Source of the DNA: an uncultured Lentisphaerota bacterium
GTDB taxonomy: Bacteria; Verrucomicrobiota; Kiritimatiellia; CAIQIC01
Length of the DNA: 53,600 bases
Reading direction: 5' to 3'
NCBI GenBank assembly: GCA_903896925.1
Contig: CAITZM010000159.1
Location: 1-53,600, forward strand
Every line of letters begins with the position of its first letter. Position 1 is the stretch's first letter. Positions 34,306-42,706 of this stretch are shown in pieces. The translations under genes and the position numbers were made by a program. Below the pieces are notes generated by a model that was not told where the DNA came from, did not search any database, and worked only from the letters and a program-made list of their open reading frames with translations.

Positions 34306-34367
34306 CGGCGGCCGCAGGCCGCCGCTACAGAAGACGTTTTCGCTGTAGCGGCGACCTGCGGTCGCCG
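34306..34367. repeat. Inverted pair of RAYT-2 REP hairpins (eboD side)
   Basis: Two hairpins point at each other. 34306-34330 is CGGCGGCC/GGCCGCCG followed by CTAC; 34343-34367 is GTAG followed by arms CGGCGACC and GGTCGCCG around TGC. Nearly the same pair recurs at 34877-34938 on the other side of RAYT-2, so the transposase gene is bracketed by matching REP pairs in the same orientation. Confidence 0.9.
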
Positions 34368-34381
34368 TTCTTCACAAAGTG

Positions 34382-34861
34382 TCATATTTCCAAGCGGCAG
34401 ACCTCGCCTTGATAGGGCCAGTCTTCACATCGCGTCACCAGCCCGGCGCGCACAGGGTTCTGCTCCACGTAGCGCCATTTCTCGCCATAGGACTCGGACG
34501 AGCGCAGCACATGGTCGAAGAAGCCTTTTTGCCAATGCGGCGCAGCAATTCCCTGTGTACGCCACACCTTGGAGCACGCATTCTTCAGCAGCTTTACCCA
34601 CTGCGAAAGCGAGACCAACGAACCCTCGGGGCCCGCCTGAAACTTCACGAACAGGTGCAAGTGGTCCGGCATCAGCACGTATCGGCCCACGAAGCAACCC
34701 CGCGGTACACCTTCGCTGCCAAACTTTTTGAAAGTTTCGTGCATGATTGGGGCATCCAACCGGCAGCGCTGATCATGCGTTCTCATCGTGACAAAGAAAA
34801 GCGGATGTTCGATATACAACATCCTCAGCCTATGCAAACGTTCTTTTCCGATTTCAGACAT
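34382..34861 (-). CDS. REP-associated tyrosine transposase (RAYT-2) inside the ebo cluster
   Basis: A compact 159-residue RAYT. It shows LMPDHLHLF with the His67-x-His69 pair, HWQKGFFDHVLR, and WRYVEQNPVRAGLV with candidate catalytic Tyr131. It differs strongly from RAYT-1 (21577-22212) outside these motifs, and its flanking hairpins are also of a different sequence family. It sits between eboF and eboD on the same strand as the cluster and looks intact. The hairpin pairs at 34306-34367 and 34877-34938 begin within about 20 bases of either end of the gene, so gene and hairpins probably arrived together. Confidence 0.9.
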   Translation of the reverse strand: MSEIGKERLHRLRMLYIEHPLFFVTMRTHDQRCRLDAPIMHETFKKFGSEGVPRGCFVGRYVLMPDHLHLFVKFQAGPEGSLVSLSQWVKLLKNACSKVWRTQGIAAPHWQKGFFDHVLRSSESYGEKWRYVEQNPVRAGLVTRCEDWPYQGEVCRLEI

Positions 34862-34876
34862 TTCCCGCTCAGACTC

Positions 34877-34938
34877 CGGCGGCCACAGGCCGCCGCTACA
34901 GAAAAACTCGCTGCTGTAGCGGCGACCTGTGGTCGCCG
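34877..34938. repeat. Inverted pair of RAYT-2 REP hairpins (eboF side)
   Basis: Same arrangement as 34306-34367: CGGCGGCC/GGCCGCCG then CTAC (34877-34901), and GTAG then CGGCGACC/GGTCGCCG (34914-34938). It differs from the other pair by few substitutions, with compatible changes around the loops. It ends four bases before the eboF stop. Confidence 0.9.
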
Positions 34939-34942
34939 TTCT

Positions 34943-36205
34943 TCACTCTGTGTTCAGTCTGGTTTTCAATTGCTGAGCCAAGTCCAACAGTGTCGCCGGT
35001 TTCAACGAGGAGAGCGACGAGGCCCACGCGACTTCGCGGCCGGCGCCGGCGAGGCCGTGCGTACCACGGACGCGCGTCGCATCCTGGCTGACCGAACCGG
35101 GCGGCCAGCCCCAGAACAGCTCGCACGGGTCATAGCCCGGCTTGTTGTGGATATCCACGTGGCCCGCATAATCGGGTGCCTCGCGCTTGGCCTCCCACCA
35201 CGGATAGGCAAACCAGCGGCCCGGCTGCGCGGCCACCAGAAAGTCGTCGCCCCTCTCGTGGATTTCGCCGACGCCGTCGAGTTGCTCCAATACGCGGCGC
35301 ACCGGAGAGCGGCGCGCTGCATCCGGCACGAAAACGTGCGCGACCTGGTGATCGACCATGGCGAAGGCGGCGCTGGCAAAGAAATCCGGATAGGCGCGGC
35401 CGGCGACCGTGCGAACGTTGAACAGTCCTGCGGCGCGCAGGGCGCGGTTCGGAAAAACCGGCGTGCCGGTGACCGCCTCGATGGCGTAGTCGCCGAACAG
35501 CACGATCTCGTAGCCGGTGGCGGCGGCGGTTGTCCAAAGCTTGGCCAGCCAGGCATAGGTTTTTCCCAGGGCTTGGAAAACGCGCGGATGGTCCGGGCCG
35601 AAACGCTGCAGGTCATAGTCCAGGTGCGGCAGATAGGTCAGCAGCAGGTCCGGCGCGAGGTCGGGCGCGGACATCACGGCACAGGTCGCCTCGACGATCC
35701 AGTCGGTCGCGCGGTGCGAGGCGAGCGGGCCCCAGTAGTGCATCAGGTTGAACGGCCGACCCAGCTCGGCGGAGAGGCGCGCGTAGAGATCGTGCGGCTG
35801 CGAGTAGCAGTCCTGGAGCATGCCACCGTGGTGCTTGTGGATCGGCTTGGGCGTGAGGAGCAGGTCGGCCTGCTCGCCGAGGCTCTGCTGCCAGAACATC
35901 AGCCCGACCTTCTTGTCGCGGGCCCGCAGTCCGTCCCAGATACGGCCCCCATGGACGAGATGTGCGGATTGCTCCCAGAAGGAAATCTTGCGCAGCTCGC
36001 GTTGGAAGCTGCCGTTGGATTCCAGCGCACACGCCGCAGGCGACCGAGCGGTGCGGAAGGCCGCCTGCACGGGGCAGGTCACCGCGGGAAACACGGTTGC
36101 CAAGCCCTGGAACGCCAGCGGTGCCGGCGGCGGCATGCGCTGGACCAGCTGCCAGCCGAGCGCAGCCACATCCACGACCAGGATTTTCTTGTCCAGTGTG
36201 CCCAT
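34943..36205 (-). CDS. eboF: EboF-like alkaline-phosphatase-fold phosphodiesterase
   Basis: The start is ATG at 36205, two bases after the eboC stop; the longer open frame upstream only shadows eboC. The 420-residue protein fits nucleotide pyrophosphatase/phosphodiesterases of the alkaline phosphatase superfamily. Asp12 (ILVVDVAALG) and Thr43 (VFPAVTCPVQA) are at the positions of the first metal ligand and the nucleophile. LTYLPHLDYDLQRFGPDHP carries the second metal cluster, and LFGDYAIEAV stands where DHG occurs in many relatives, a difference possibly typical of EboF. The substrate is unknown. Its position beside the UbiA-like gene matches ebo clusters elsewhere. Confidence 0.82.
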   Translation of the reverse strand: MGTLDKKILVVDVAALGWQLVQRMPPPAPLAFQGLATVFPAVTCPVQAAFRTARSPAACALESNGSFQRELRKISFWEQSAHLVHGGRIWDGLRARDKKVGLMFWQQSLGEQADLLLTPKPIHKHHGGMLQDCYSQPHDLYARLSAELGRPFNLMHYWGPLASHRATDWIVEATCAVMSAPDLAPDLLLTYLPHLDYDLQRFGPDHPRVFQALGKTYAWLAKLWTTAAATGYEIVLFGDYAIEAVTGTPVFPNRALRAAGLFNVRTVAGRAYPDFFASAAFAMVDHQVAHVFVPDAARRSPVRRVLEQLDGVGEIHERGDDFLVAAQPGRWFAYPWWEAKREAPDYAGHVDIHNKPGYDPCELFWGWPPGSVSQDATRVRGTHGLAGAGREVAWASSLSSLKPATLLDLAQQLKTRLNTE

Positions 36206-36207
36206 GT

Positions 36208-36981
36208 TCAGCTCATATAAAACCGCTTGGAGAGCCAGCCGGCGACCGGCCAGAGCGCCAACAACACCGCCGCCGCGCCCCACCCCAGCGGCCCCGCGCC
36301 CAGCCAGAGGCTGGCGCCGAGGCAAATGACCGCTTGCAGCGGCAGCAGCCCGCGCAGCAGCGCGCCGATCAGCCCCGCGCGGCCGGTCTCGACCTCGCGC
36401 CGCGCCAGGGCGGAGACGGCGACGATGTAGACCATCAATACCAGCGCCGCGATGCCGACGCCTACCGTATTGGCCAGCGGCACGCTGCGCAGGCCGGCGG
36501 CCGTGGCCTGGGTGGAAGCGGCGGCGCCGAGCAACAGGTTCAGTCCGCGACACAGGCCGAGCGTCAGCGGGCCGAACAGCGCGGACTCTTTCATCATCGT
36601 GTTATAGAGCACGATGACGAGGAACAGGAGCACGGCGCACTCAAAGGCGTTGCCATTGGCCAGCCAGGCGAGGAGCGGCGCGCCACACCCGAGCGCCAGC
36701 GCCACGCCGACGGCCGGGAGGGGCTTGATCCGTTTTGAGGGCAGCGGCCGCTGCGGGCGCTCGCGGGTATCGGTCTTGAAGTCCGCGATGTCGTTGGACA
36801 CCAAACCGAAGGCATACAGCCCGAGGCTCGCGGCGAGGGCGAAGAGCAGCGCCGGGTGGCCCCGGCCGCCGGCCAGCAGCCAGCCGGCGAGCACATCGCC
36901 CGGCACGGTCAGCAAATTCGGCACGCGCAGCAGTTCCAGCCACGCGCGCCATCGTCCGCCCGGTCTAGTCGAAACTTCCAT
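36208..36981 (-). CDS. eboC: EboC-like UbiA-family prenyltransferase
   Basis: A 257-residue integral membrane protein with about eight helices. The first aspartate-rich motif of UbiA enzymes is present (VSNDIADFKTDTRERPQRPLPS), as is LLRVPNLLTVPGDVLAGWLL at the start. The second DxxxD motif is not evident, the region reading LYNTMMKESALFGPLTLGLCRGLN. I start at ATG 36981 rather than further upstream because the UbiA N-terminus begins there and a promoter sits immediately before it. UbiA enzymes move prenyl groups onto aromatic rings or sugars. It is the first gene of the ebo run; eboA and eboB, usually its partners, are not adjacent. Confidence 0.85.
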   Translation of the reverse strand: MEVSTRPGGRWRAWLELLRVPNLLTVPGDVLAGWLLAGGRGHPALLFALAASLGLYAFGLVSNDIADFKTDTRERPQRPLPSKRIKPLPAVGVALALGCGAPLLAWLANGNAFECAVLLFLVIVLYNTMMKESALFGPLTLGLCRGLNLLLGAAASTQATAAGLRSVPLANTVGVGIAALVLMVYIVAVSALARREVETGRAGLIGALLRGLLPLQAVICLGASLWLGAGPLGWGAAAVLLALWPVAGWLSKRFYMS

Positions 36982-36988
36982 GAGCGAG

Positions 36989-37017
36989 ACTATAGACGGA
37001 GCAGCAACGCGCGGCAA
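36989..37017 (-). promoter_or_regulatory. Candidate sigma-70 promoter for eboC, possibly leaderless
   Basis: On the - strand, TTGCCG (37017-37012) is followed after 17 bases by TATAGT (36994-36989). The expected start of transcription falls at about 36982, i.e. at the ATG of eboC, which would make the message nearly leaderless. Only sequence matching supports this. Confidence 0.4.
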
Positions 37018-37149
37018 CCTTCCACCCATCGCTCTGGTTCCATTAGGGGAATTCGGGAATGAACCCCACCGTTCGCCCTTGAATATATGAATTTGCCTTT
37101 AGTCAAATCTGGGCTGCGCAGCTTTTGACTCATCGTCAGCGAAAACAGA

Positions 37150-38277
37150 CTAAGCAGGATTGTTCTGCGCGTTCAAGCCAGCTTTGCGGCGATTAAAATC
37201 CAAGAATAATGGAGCAAGGAATTCTTGAAAGGCCAGCGCAGGAATGTTCCCTGCGATTTCTCTCATGCCAACGGCGTCTTTACCGATTACATCCACATCT
37301 GCCTGCAGTTTCATCTTCCGTTCGAGCGCCTCAGCTTTAGCCTTTAACGGTAGGTACGCCGCCTTGCAGGCATCTACGGCGGCAGCATATATCTCCGGCG
37401 GTAACTTAATTTCCTGAAGGGCAACTCTATGGATTTCAAGCCCGTAATCCTTTACAGCGGTCTCAAATTCGTTCTTGATAGCGTGCGCGAGTCCTTCGGT
37501 CGAAGAGCGGTAGGCAGGAGAGGACTGTGGCGCCTCCAAGGTCGCAGCACTCTCAGGCAACGCTTTGGGCAAATCAGATGCAAGTTGATCAGCTATGAGT
37601 AAACCCGTTCCAATCTTCGACACGATCATTCGTGTCTTTTCCTCCGCCATTAGGCGCAACCACTGTTCAGCGACCTCAAATTTTGGCCTTAAGGATGAAG
37701 CACCAACACTGTGCCCCCCCCTGTCATTGGCCGTGTGAAGTTCCTTGCTTATGCATAGATAGAATTGTTTTAGGTCACATATTTTCCAGTACATTGTGCC
37801 CTGAATCGCTAGCGGCATATATTCTTTGGTTAAGACCTCTGAATCCTTAAACGCCAGCGTCTGGATCTCTAGTGGCACCCGCAACACCATTTCCTCTCCA
37901 AGTACTGGATACATAACACGAATCCCGCCACCATCATGCGGGCTATCATCAACGTACTGAATCTGCTTGTTCTTGAGGAAGACAACGCCCTCGGTCGGGT
38001 TCCAAGCGACCAAGCGAATTCTGTCCTTCCAAAGCGCCACATCGTGTTCTTGTAAAACTTGTGCCTTCGCCAAGGTAAGTTTAACAAGGCTGTAAGTGAT
38101 AAACACTGAGACGAGAATAAATAAAGCCCAAATTAAGATCGCATAACCGATCTGCAAGACGAAAGCCAATGCCGCAGCCAATAAAAACACCCCTTCCGTG
38201 ATAAGCAAGGGTTTGATGGCCCGAGTGAGCCCGGAATCCCCTTCTGAGCGCGACTGACATTGAGAACTGTCACTCAT
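37150..38277 (-). CDS. SPFH/band-7 membrane protein
   Basis: A 375-residue stomatin-like protein. Two membrane helices lie at about residues 25-65. The SPFH domain (about 75-290) follows, with LPLEIQTLAFKDSEVLTKEYMPLAIQGTMYWKI as its diagnostic stretch (written here in three parts in the genome: VPLEIQTLAFKDSE, VLTKEYMPL, AIQGTMYWKI). A coiled-coil-prone segment, DACKAAYLPLKAKAEALERKMK, occupies the region from about residue 310, shown as DACKAAYLPLK and AKAEALERKMK. GGGAGG lies seven bases before ATG 38277. Such proteins form membrane rafts or protease scaffolds. It is visibly AT-richer than its neighbours, hinting at later acquisition. It lies upstream of eboC on the same strand, 168 bases away; a functional link is not indicated. 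Confidence 0.82.
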   Translation of the reverse strand: MSDSSQCQSRSEGDSGLTRAIKPLLITEGVFLLAAALAFVLQIGYAILIWALFILVSVFITYSLVKLTLAKAQVLQEHDVALWKDRIRLVAWNPTEGVVFLKNKQIQYVDDSPHDGGGIRVMYPVLGEEMVLRVPLEIQTLAFKDSEVLTKEYMPLAIQGTMYWKICDLKQFYLCISKELHTANDRGGHSVGASSLRPKFEVAEQWLRLMAEEKTRMIVSKIGTGLLIADQLASDLPKALPESAATLEAPQSSPAYRSSTEGLAHAIKNEFETAVKDYGLEIHRVALQEIKLPPEIYAAAVDACKAAYLPLKAKAEALERKMKLQADVDVIGKDAVGMREIAGNIPALAFQEFLAPLFLDFNRRKAGLNAQNNPA

Positions 38278-38671
38278 TCTGAACCTCCCTTTCGGCTGCT
38301 ACTTGAGCGTGCCTACCAGTGCACGCAGCATTTCGGATTCACGATGCCATTGAAAAAACACAGACGCATTCTTATGCTTCTCGCTGTAAAGTCAAGATCC
38401 GTTTCTCGTCCGTTTCTCGTCTGATTTCAAGAGAGTAGAGTGCAGTATTATGATGCAGACCGACACGACAAGTGAGGGCGCGGTTCTTATCAGCGGTACA
38501 CGGCATATCGGAATAGGGGCCGAAACACAGAAAAACAGCTGATCGCAGTAGCGAGCTGGTTGACAGCCAACTCTACAGAAGGAAACGGCTTGACGCCTGC
38601 GCGGGCAACCGCTATAGCAACCGCGCGCCGAAAAACAGATGACCTCAAACCTTTGAGACAGGGCTTTTTGC
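38278..38671. other. Divergent intergenic region, no gene seen
   Basis: About 390 bases between the divergent SPFH gene and the flavoprotein pair. It contains a short tandem repeat (CGTTTCTCGTC at about 38400-38420) and a GTTG-ACA-GCCAAC-like symmetry near 38559-38571. I find no GTAG hairpin, no riboswitch and no well-spaced promoter I would defend. Confidence 0.45.
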
Positions 38672-39535
38672 ATGAACACAATCCTGAAAAAGACACAGCT
38701 GTCCGACGATGTCTTCCAGCTGCGAGTACACGCCCCGCTGATCGCCGAGGAGCGCAAACCCGGCCAGTTCGTCATCGTCCAGATTGACAGCAACTTCGGC
38801 GAGCGCATCCCGCTGACCATCGCCGACGCCGACCTCCGGGAAGGCTCCATCACCCTGATCTTCCAGACCGTGGGCAAGACGACCCTGAAACTGGCGGCGC
38901 TCAAGGAGGGCGACGCGATCGAAAACCTCCTCGGCCCGCTGGGCCGGCCTACGCACATCGAGAAGCTCGGCACGGTGGTCTGCATCGGCGGCGGCATCGG
39001 CGTCGCGCCGCTCCACCCCATCGCGCAGGGCTACAAGCAGGCCGGCAACAAGGTCATCATCATCATGGGCGCGCGCAACCAGAAGCTGCTGATCCTCGAG
39101 CAGGAAATGCGCGCGATCGCCGACGAGCTGATCATCTGCACCGACGACGGCTCCTACGGACGCAAGTGCCTCGTCACCGAGCCGCTCAAGGAGCTCTGCC
39201 TGCAGGAGCCGAAACCCAACTTCGTCGTCGCCATCGGACCGCCGATCATGATGAAGTTCTGCGCCGAGACCACGCGCCCCTTCGCGGTGCCGACCTTCGT
39301 CTCGCTCAACACGATCATGGTGGACGGCACGGGGATGTGCGGCGGCTGCCGCGTCACGGTCGGCAACGAGACGAAGTTCGTCTGCGTGGACGGCCCGGAG
39401 TTCGACGGCCACCAGGTGGATTTCGACAACATGATGAAGCGCCTCCGGTCCTACAAGACGCTCGAAGACAAAGCCCGTCACACCTGCAATCTGGAACAAG
39501 CGATCGCCCGCAAAGAGAACGAGAGCAAGCCATGA
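38672..39535 (+). CDS. Sulfide dehydrogenase / NfnA-type ferredoxin-NADP reductase subunit
   Basis: A 287-residue flavoprotein of the dihydroorotate-dehydrogenase-electron-transfer type. The N-terminal FAD domain carries RKPGQFVIVQIDS and ERIPLTIAD; the NAD(P) domain carries CIGGGIGVAPLHPIAQGYK. At the C-terminus is a [2Fe-2S] site (GTGMCGGCRVTVG then FVCVDGPEFDGH). NfnA together with NfnB bifurcates electrons between NADH, NADPH and ferredoxin; related pairs are annotated as sulfide dehydrogenase or as the electron partner of glutamate synthase. The downstream gene overlaps as ATGA, matching the usual fused or adjacent NfnA-NfnB arrangement. Confidence 0.88.
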   Translation: MNTILKKTQLSDDVFQLRVHAPLIAEERKPGQFVIVQIDSNFGERIPLTIADADLREGSITLIFQTVGKTTLKLAALKEGDAIENLLGPLGRPTHIEKLGTVVCIGGGIGVAPLHPIAQGYKQAGNKVIIIMGARNQKLLILEQEMRAIADELIICTDDGSYGRKCLVTEPLKELCLQEPKPNFVVAIGPPIMMKFCAETTRPFAVPTFVSLNTIMVDGTGMCGGCRVTVGNETKFVCVDGPEFDGHQVDFDNMMKRLRSYKTLEDKARHTCNLEQAIARKENESKP

Positions 39536-41037
39536 GTCACCCCACCCCGGAACAGCTCGCCGCCGCCGCCAACAAGTGCCTGAAGGATCTCGAACAACTG
39601 CCCGCGCTCAAGGTCAAGGACCGGCTCGCGATTCCCATGCAGGAGATGCCCTCGCAGGACCCGCAGGTCCGCCGGCACAATCTCATGGAGGTCGCGCTCG
39701 GCTACACGCCCGCGCAGGCCAAGGCCGAGGCGCTCCGCTGCCTGCAGTGCAAGAACAAGCCCTGCGTCGCCGGCTGCCCGGTGGCCATCGACATCCCCGC
39801 CTTCATCCAGGCCATCGCCGACGGCGACTACCAGAAGAGCGTGGACATCCTCAAGCAGTCCAGCCTGCTGCCCGCCGTCTGCGGCCGCGTCTGCCCGCAG
39901 GAGGAGCAGTGCCAGAAGCCTTGCACCGTCGGCAAGGCGCTCAAGGACGTGAACCAGGCCGTCTCTGTCGGCCGGCTCGAGCGGTTCGTCGCCGACTGGG
40001 AGCGCGAGCAGGGCAAGGTCAAGCTGCCGGTGATCAAGCCGGAGACCGGCAAGAAGGTCGCCATCATCGGCTGCGGCCCCGCCGGCATCACCGTCGCCGC
40101 CGACGTCCGCCGCGAAGGCCACGCCGTCACGATCTTCGAGGCCTTCCACAAACCCGGCGGTGTCATGGTCTATGGCATCCCCGAGTTCCGCCTGCCCAAG
40201 GTGATCGTGCAAAAGGAAGTCGAGACGCTCGAACAGATGGGCTGCAAGATCCAGACCAACTTCGTCGTCGGCCGCACCCGCAAGCTGCTCGATTTGATGG
40301 CCAAGGACGGTTTCGACGCGATCTTCGTCGGCGTCGGCGCCGGCCTGCCCAAGTTCATGAACATCCCCGGCGAGAACCTCGTCGGCGTCTTCAGCGCCAA
40401 CGAGTACCTGACCCGCGCGAACCTGATGCGCGCCTACGACTTCGCGCGCGCCGACACCCCGATCTTCCGGTCCAACAAGGTCGCCGTCCTCGGCGGCGGC
40501 AACGTGGCGATGGACGCCGCCCGCATGGCCGTCCGCCTCGGCGCCAAGGAAGTGCACCTGGTCTACCGCCGCTCCCGCGTCGAGATGCCCGCGCGTATCG
40601 AGGAAGTGGGCCACGCCGAGGAAGAGGGCGTGATCTTCCACCTGCTCGAGAACGCCAAGCGCATCATCGGCAACGAGCAGGGCCTCGTCACCGGCATGGA
40701 ATGCATCCGCTACGAACTCGGCGAGCCCGACGCCTCCGGCCGCCGCCGCCCCGTAGAACTCAAGGGCAGCGAGTTCATCATGGACGTGGACACGGTGATC
40801 TGCGCCATCGGCAACGAGTCCAACCCCCTGCTCCGCCAGACCACGCCGGGCCTTGACCACAACAAGTGGGGCAACATCATCGCCGACGCCTCGCAGCTGA
40901 CCTCGCTGCCCGCCGTCTATGCCGGCGGCGACATCGTCCTCGGCGCCGCCACGGTGATCCTGGCGATGGGCCAGGGCCGCATCGCCGCCGCCGCGATCAA
41001 CAAGGCGCTCGCCGCACAGCCTGCGGGCCAAACCTGA
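39532..41037 (+). CDS. NfnB / NADPH-dependent glutamate synthase small-chain-like oxidoreductase (GltA type)
   Basis: The start is ATG 39532 in the ATGA overlap. The 501-residue protein begins with a helical region and two 4Fe-4S cysteine clusters (CLQCKNKPCVAGCPV, then CGRVCPQEEQCQKPC). FAD binding (VAIIGCGPAGITVAADVRREG), the GGVMVYGIPEFRLPK signature, the NADP site (VAVLGGGNVAMDAARMAVRLG) and the C-terminal VYAGGDIVLGAATVILAMGQG follow. It fits homotetrameric GltA and the NfnB subunit of electron-bifurcating NADH-dependent ferredoxin:NADP oxidoreductase. With the NfnA-like partner directly coupled, Nfn-type redox balancing is my preferred reading. Confidence 0.9.
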   Translation: MSHPTPEQLAAAANKCLKDLEQLPALKVKDRLAIPMQEMPSQDPQVRRHNLMEVALGYTPAQAKAEALRCLQCKNKPCVAGCPVAIDIPAFIQAIADGDYQKSVDILKQSSLLPAVCGRVCPQEEQCQKPCTVGKALKDVNQAVSVGRLERFVADWEREQGKVKLPVIKPETGKKVAIIGCGPAGITVAADVRREGHAVTIFEAFHKPGGVMVYGIPEFRLPKVIVQKEVETLEQMGCKIQTNFVVGRTRKLLDLMAKDGFDAIFVGVGAGLPKFMNIPGENLVGVFSANEYLTRANLMRAYDFARADTPIFRSNKVAVLGGGNVAMDAARMAVRLGAKEVHLVYRRSRVEMPARIEEVGHAEEEGVIFHLLENAKRIIGNEQGLVTGMECIRYELGEPDASGRRRPVELKGSEFIMDVDTVICAIGNESNPLLRQTTPGLDHNKWGNIIADASQLTSLPAVYAGGDIVLGAATVILAMGQGRIAAAAINKALAAQPAGQT

Positions 41038-41898
41038 AACTTGAGACCTGAAACCTGAAAGGGTCGAGGGGCGGGTGGCATATGCCCCTGACGGACTTCG
41101 ATGCTTGCCCCGGCGTAGCCTCTTGGCGAAGCCGGGTGGCCGCCGAGAGCTGCACAACTAGATGCAGTTGGGCAGCCACCAGAAACCCAATGCGCGCGCC
41201 CTTAAAACGCAAACGCGTTTTCCAAACCTCCTGAACACCGCAGATAGTCAGAGCGTGTGTCGTTGGCAGCGGGCTTTTGGCCGGGTGGCCGGTGGGCGGT
41301 ATCGTCAGGCTACGACTAGCGCGAACCGACAGGATGTCCTCGGAGCGGCGGCACTCCTGCCGCCGTAGCCAGTTCGTCGCACGCGAGCCTTGCTCCTGCT
41401 GAACGTGCAAGGCCCTGGTCAGGTTGTGGCTGTTTCGGCGGCACTCCTGCCGCCGCTCCGGGCTACCAAACCAGGATCAAGCTCCCTTTTCGAGGGTGAG
41501 GACAGGCATCTGTCCAGGCTCCGTCCAACATGTGGCGGCACGCGTCCCGCGGGCCGGTGCAGGCGGCGTCCCGCCGCCTGCTGGAAAGCTGAAGCCACCG
41601 GGCGGGACGCCCGGCACACCGGCAGGCGGGCCGCCTGCCGCCACAACGATATGCCTGCCTCGGAATCAGACCGTTTTCACTTACGCCCGTTGTCTTTTCC
41701 TTTCGGTGGATCGCTGTCTTCTGATCTCCGTCCTCTGCCATCTGACCGCTGCCCCCGTGCCCTTTTTGTCATCCCGCGGCGTGTCTGCACAAAGACAATT
41801 TCGTCAAGGAACAGAAAGCGATCGCGCGTTTAAGCAATGTCGCACAGGACGTCTTTCCGCTTGTAAAGCCAGCAGCACCTTCTTACCGTGCCGCCGTG
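41038..41898. repeat. Gene-free 0.86 kb spacer built of dispersed repeats
   Basis: No gene is supported. At 41029-41063 lies a CCTGAAACTTGAGACCTGAA-type tandem unit that recurs inverted at about 42578-42626. GCGGCACTCCTGCCGCC palindromes occur at about 41346-41366 (followed by GTAG) and 41438-41457. Further perfect palindromes follow at about 41567-41582 (GGCGGCGTCCCGCCGCC) and 41621-41643 (GGCAGGCGGGCCGCCTGCC). Composition and frame use are non-coding throughout. Confidence 0.65.
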
Positions 41899-42414
41899 AT
41901 GAAAAAACAAGACGGCCTAAAGACAACTTCCAGCTCGCTCAACGATGCGACCCAGCCTCGTCTGCCGGTGTCAGCACGATACGCACCTGTGTCACAGACC
42001 ATCCGGGCCGCGCTCTCCTATTTCGCCATCGTGCTGGGCTCCGGCTTCGTACTCGGCGCGTTCCGCGTTCCGATACTTGTTCCGCGCCTGGGTGAGCGCT
42101 GGGCCGAGCTTGCTGAAATGCCGATCATGGCCGCTGTTATCTTCTTTGGAGCCGGGTACATCTTGCGCCGCTTCCCTGAGGTAGGCACGCGTCGTCGGTC
42201 ATTGGCAGCCGGGTTTCTGGCGCTCGCTCTTTCAGTCTCTGCCGAGTTGGGATTGGCGGTCCTCCTGCAACACCAAACCTTGGTTGATTTCATCAGAAGT
42301 CGGGACAAAATATCGGGCTCGGTATATCTAGGGATGCTGCTCGTATTCGCCGTCATGCCAAGGATGCGCCTGCCAGTCCCTGCACCGACAACCCACGGGA
42401 GCGGCAAGCCCTGA
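41899..42414 (+). CDS. Small membrane protein of unknown function
   Basis: From ATG 41899 (a GTG lies one codon upstream) the frame encodes 171 residues with four hydrophobic segments: about 38-58 (AALSYFAIVLGSGFVLGAF), 76-92, 104-124 and 140-155. The order resembles small integral membrane proteins of unknown function. No catalytic motif is seen. It is surrounded by repeat-rich spacers on both sides, so it is probably expressed alone. A real gene is likely because the hydrophobic pattern is regular and the opposite strand shows none. Confidence 0.6.
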   Translation: MKKQDGLKTTSSSLNDATQPRLPVSARYAPVSQTIRAALSYFAIVLGSGFVLGAFRVPILVPRLGERWAELAEMPIMAAVIFFGAGYILRRFPEVGTRRRSLAAGFLALALSVSAELGLAVLLQHQTLVDFIRSRDKISGSVYLGMLLVFAVMPRMRLPVPAPTTHGSGKP

Positions 42415-42439
42415 CCTACCGCGGCAGTCGACAGAGCTC

Positions 42440-42630
42440 AGGGTGGTGGCGCGCCCTCTCTTCCGTGCCCATCCGTGTTGTTCCGTGGCTGCCTTTCTTG
42501 GCTTGCTTGGCGTCTTGGCGGTGAGCTGCTTCCCTTCCGAAAATCCGCGCAATCCTGAAATCGGTGGATCGCCTTCCGGGTTCAGGTTTCAGGCCTCAGG
42601 TTTCAGGTCTCGCGTCTCAAGTTTAATGTA
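42440..42630. repeat. Dispersed repeats upstream of the E1-alpha gene
   Basis: The stretch carries two units I regard as dispersed repeats: CCGTGCCCATCCGTGTTGTT with following TTGGCTTGCTTGGCGTCTTGG (about 42462-42522), and a TTCAGGTTTCAGG tandem ending CTCAAGTTTAA (about 42578-42628). The latter is the inverted counterpart of 41029-41063. The frame that runs through it into the E1-alpha gene is therefore not its N-terminus. Confidence 0.55.
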
Positions 42631-42706
42631 TTCAGTTGGTTGCTTTCCCTTGGTGAACCGAGGCTTGCCCCGCGGGGGGGCGCTGGCTTACTCTCCCCGC
42701 GACGGC

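Noticed and set aside
38559..38590. TTGACA promoter for the NfnA-like gene
   Set aside because: The TTGACA at 38560-38565 has no acceptable -10 hexamer 16-18 bases downstream.
42443..42706. N-terminal extension of the E1-alpha subunit
   Set aside because: It translates dispersed repeats, and the family N-terminus aligns with ATG 42707.
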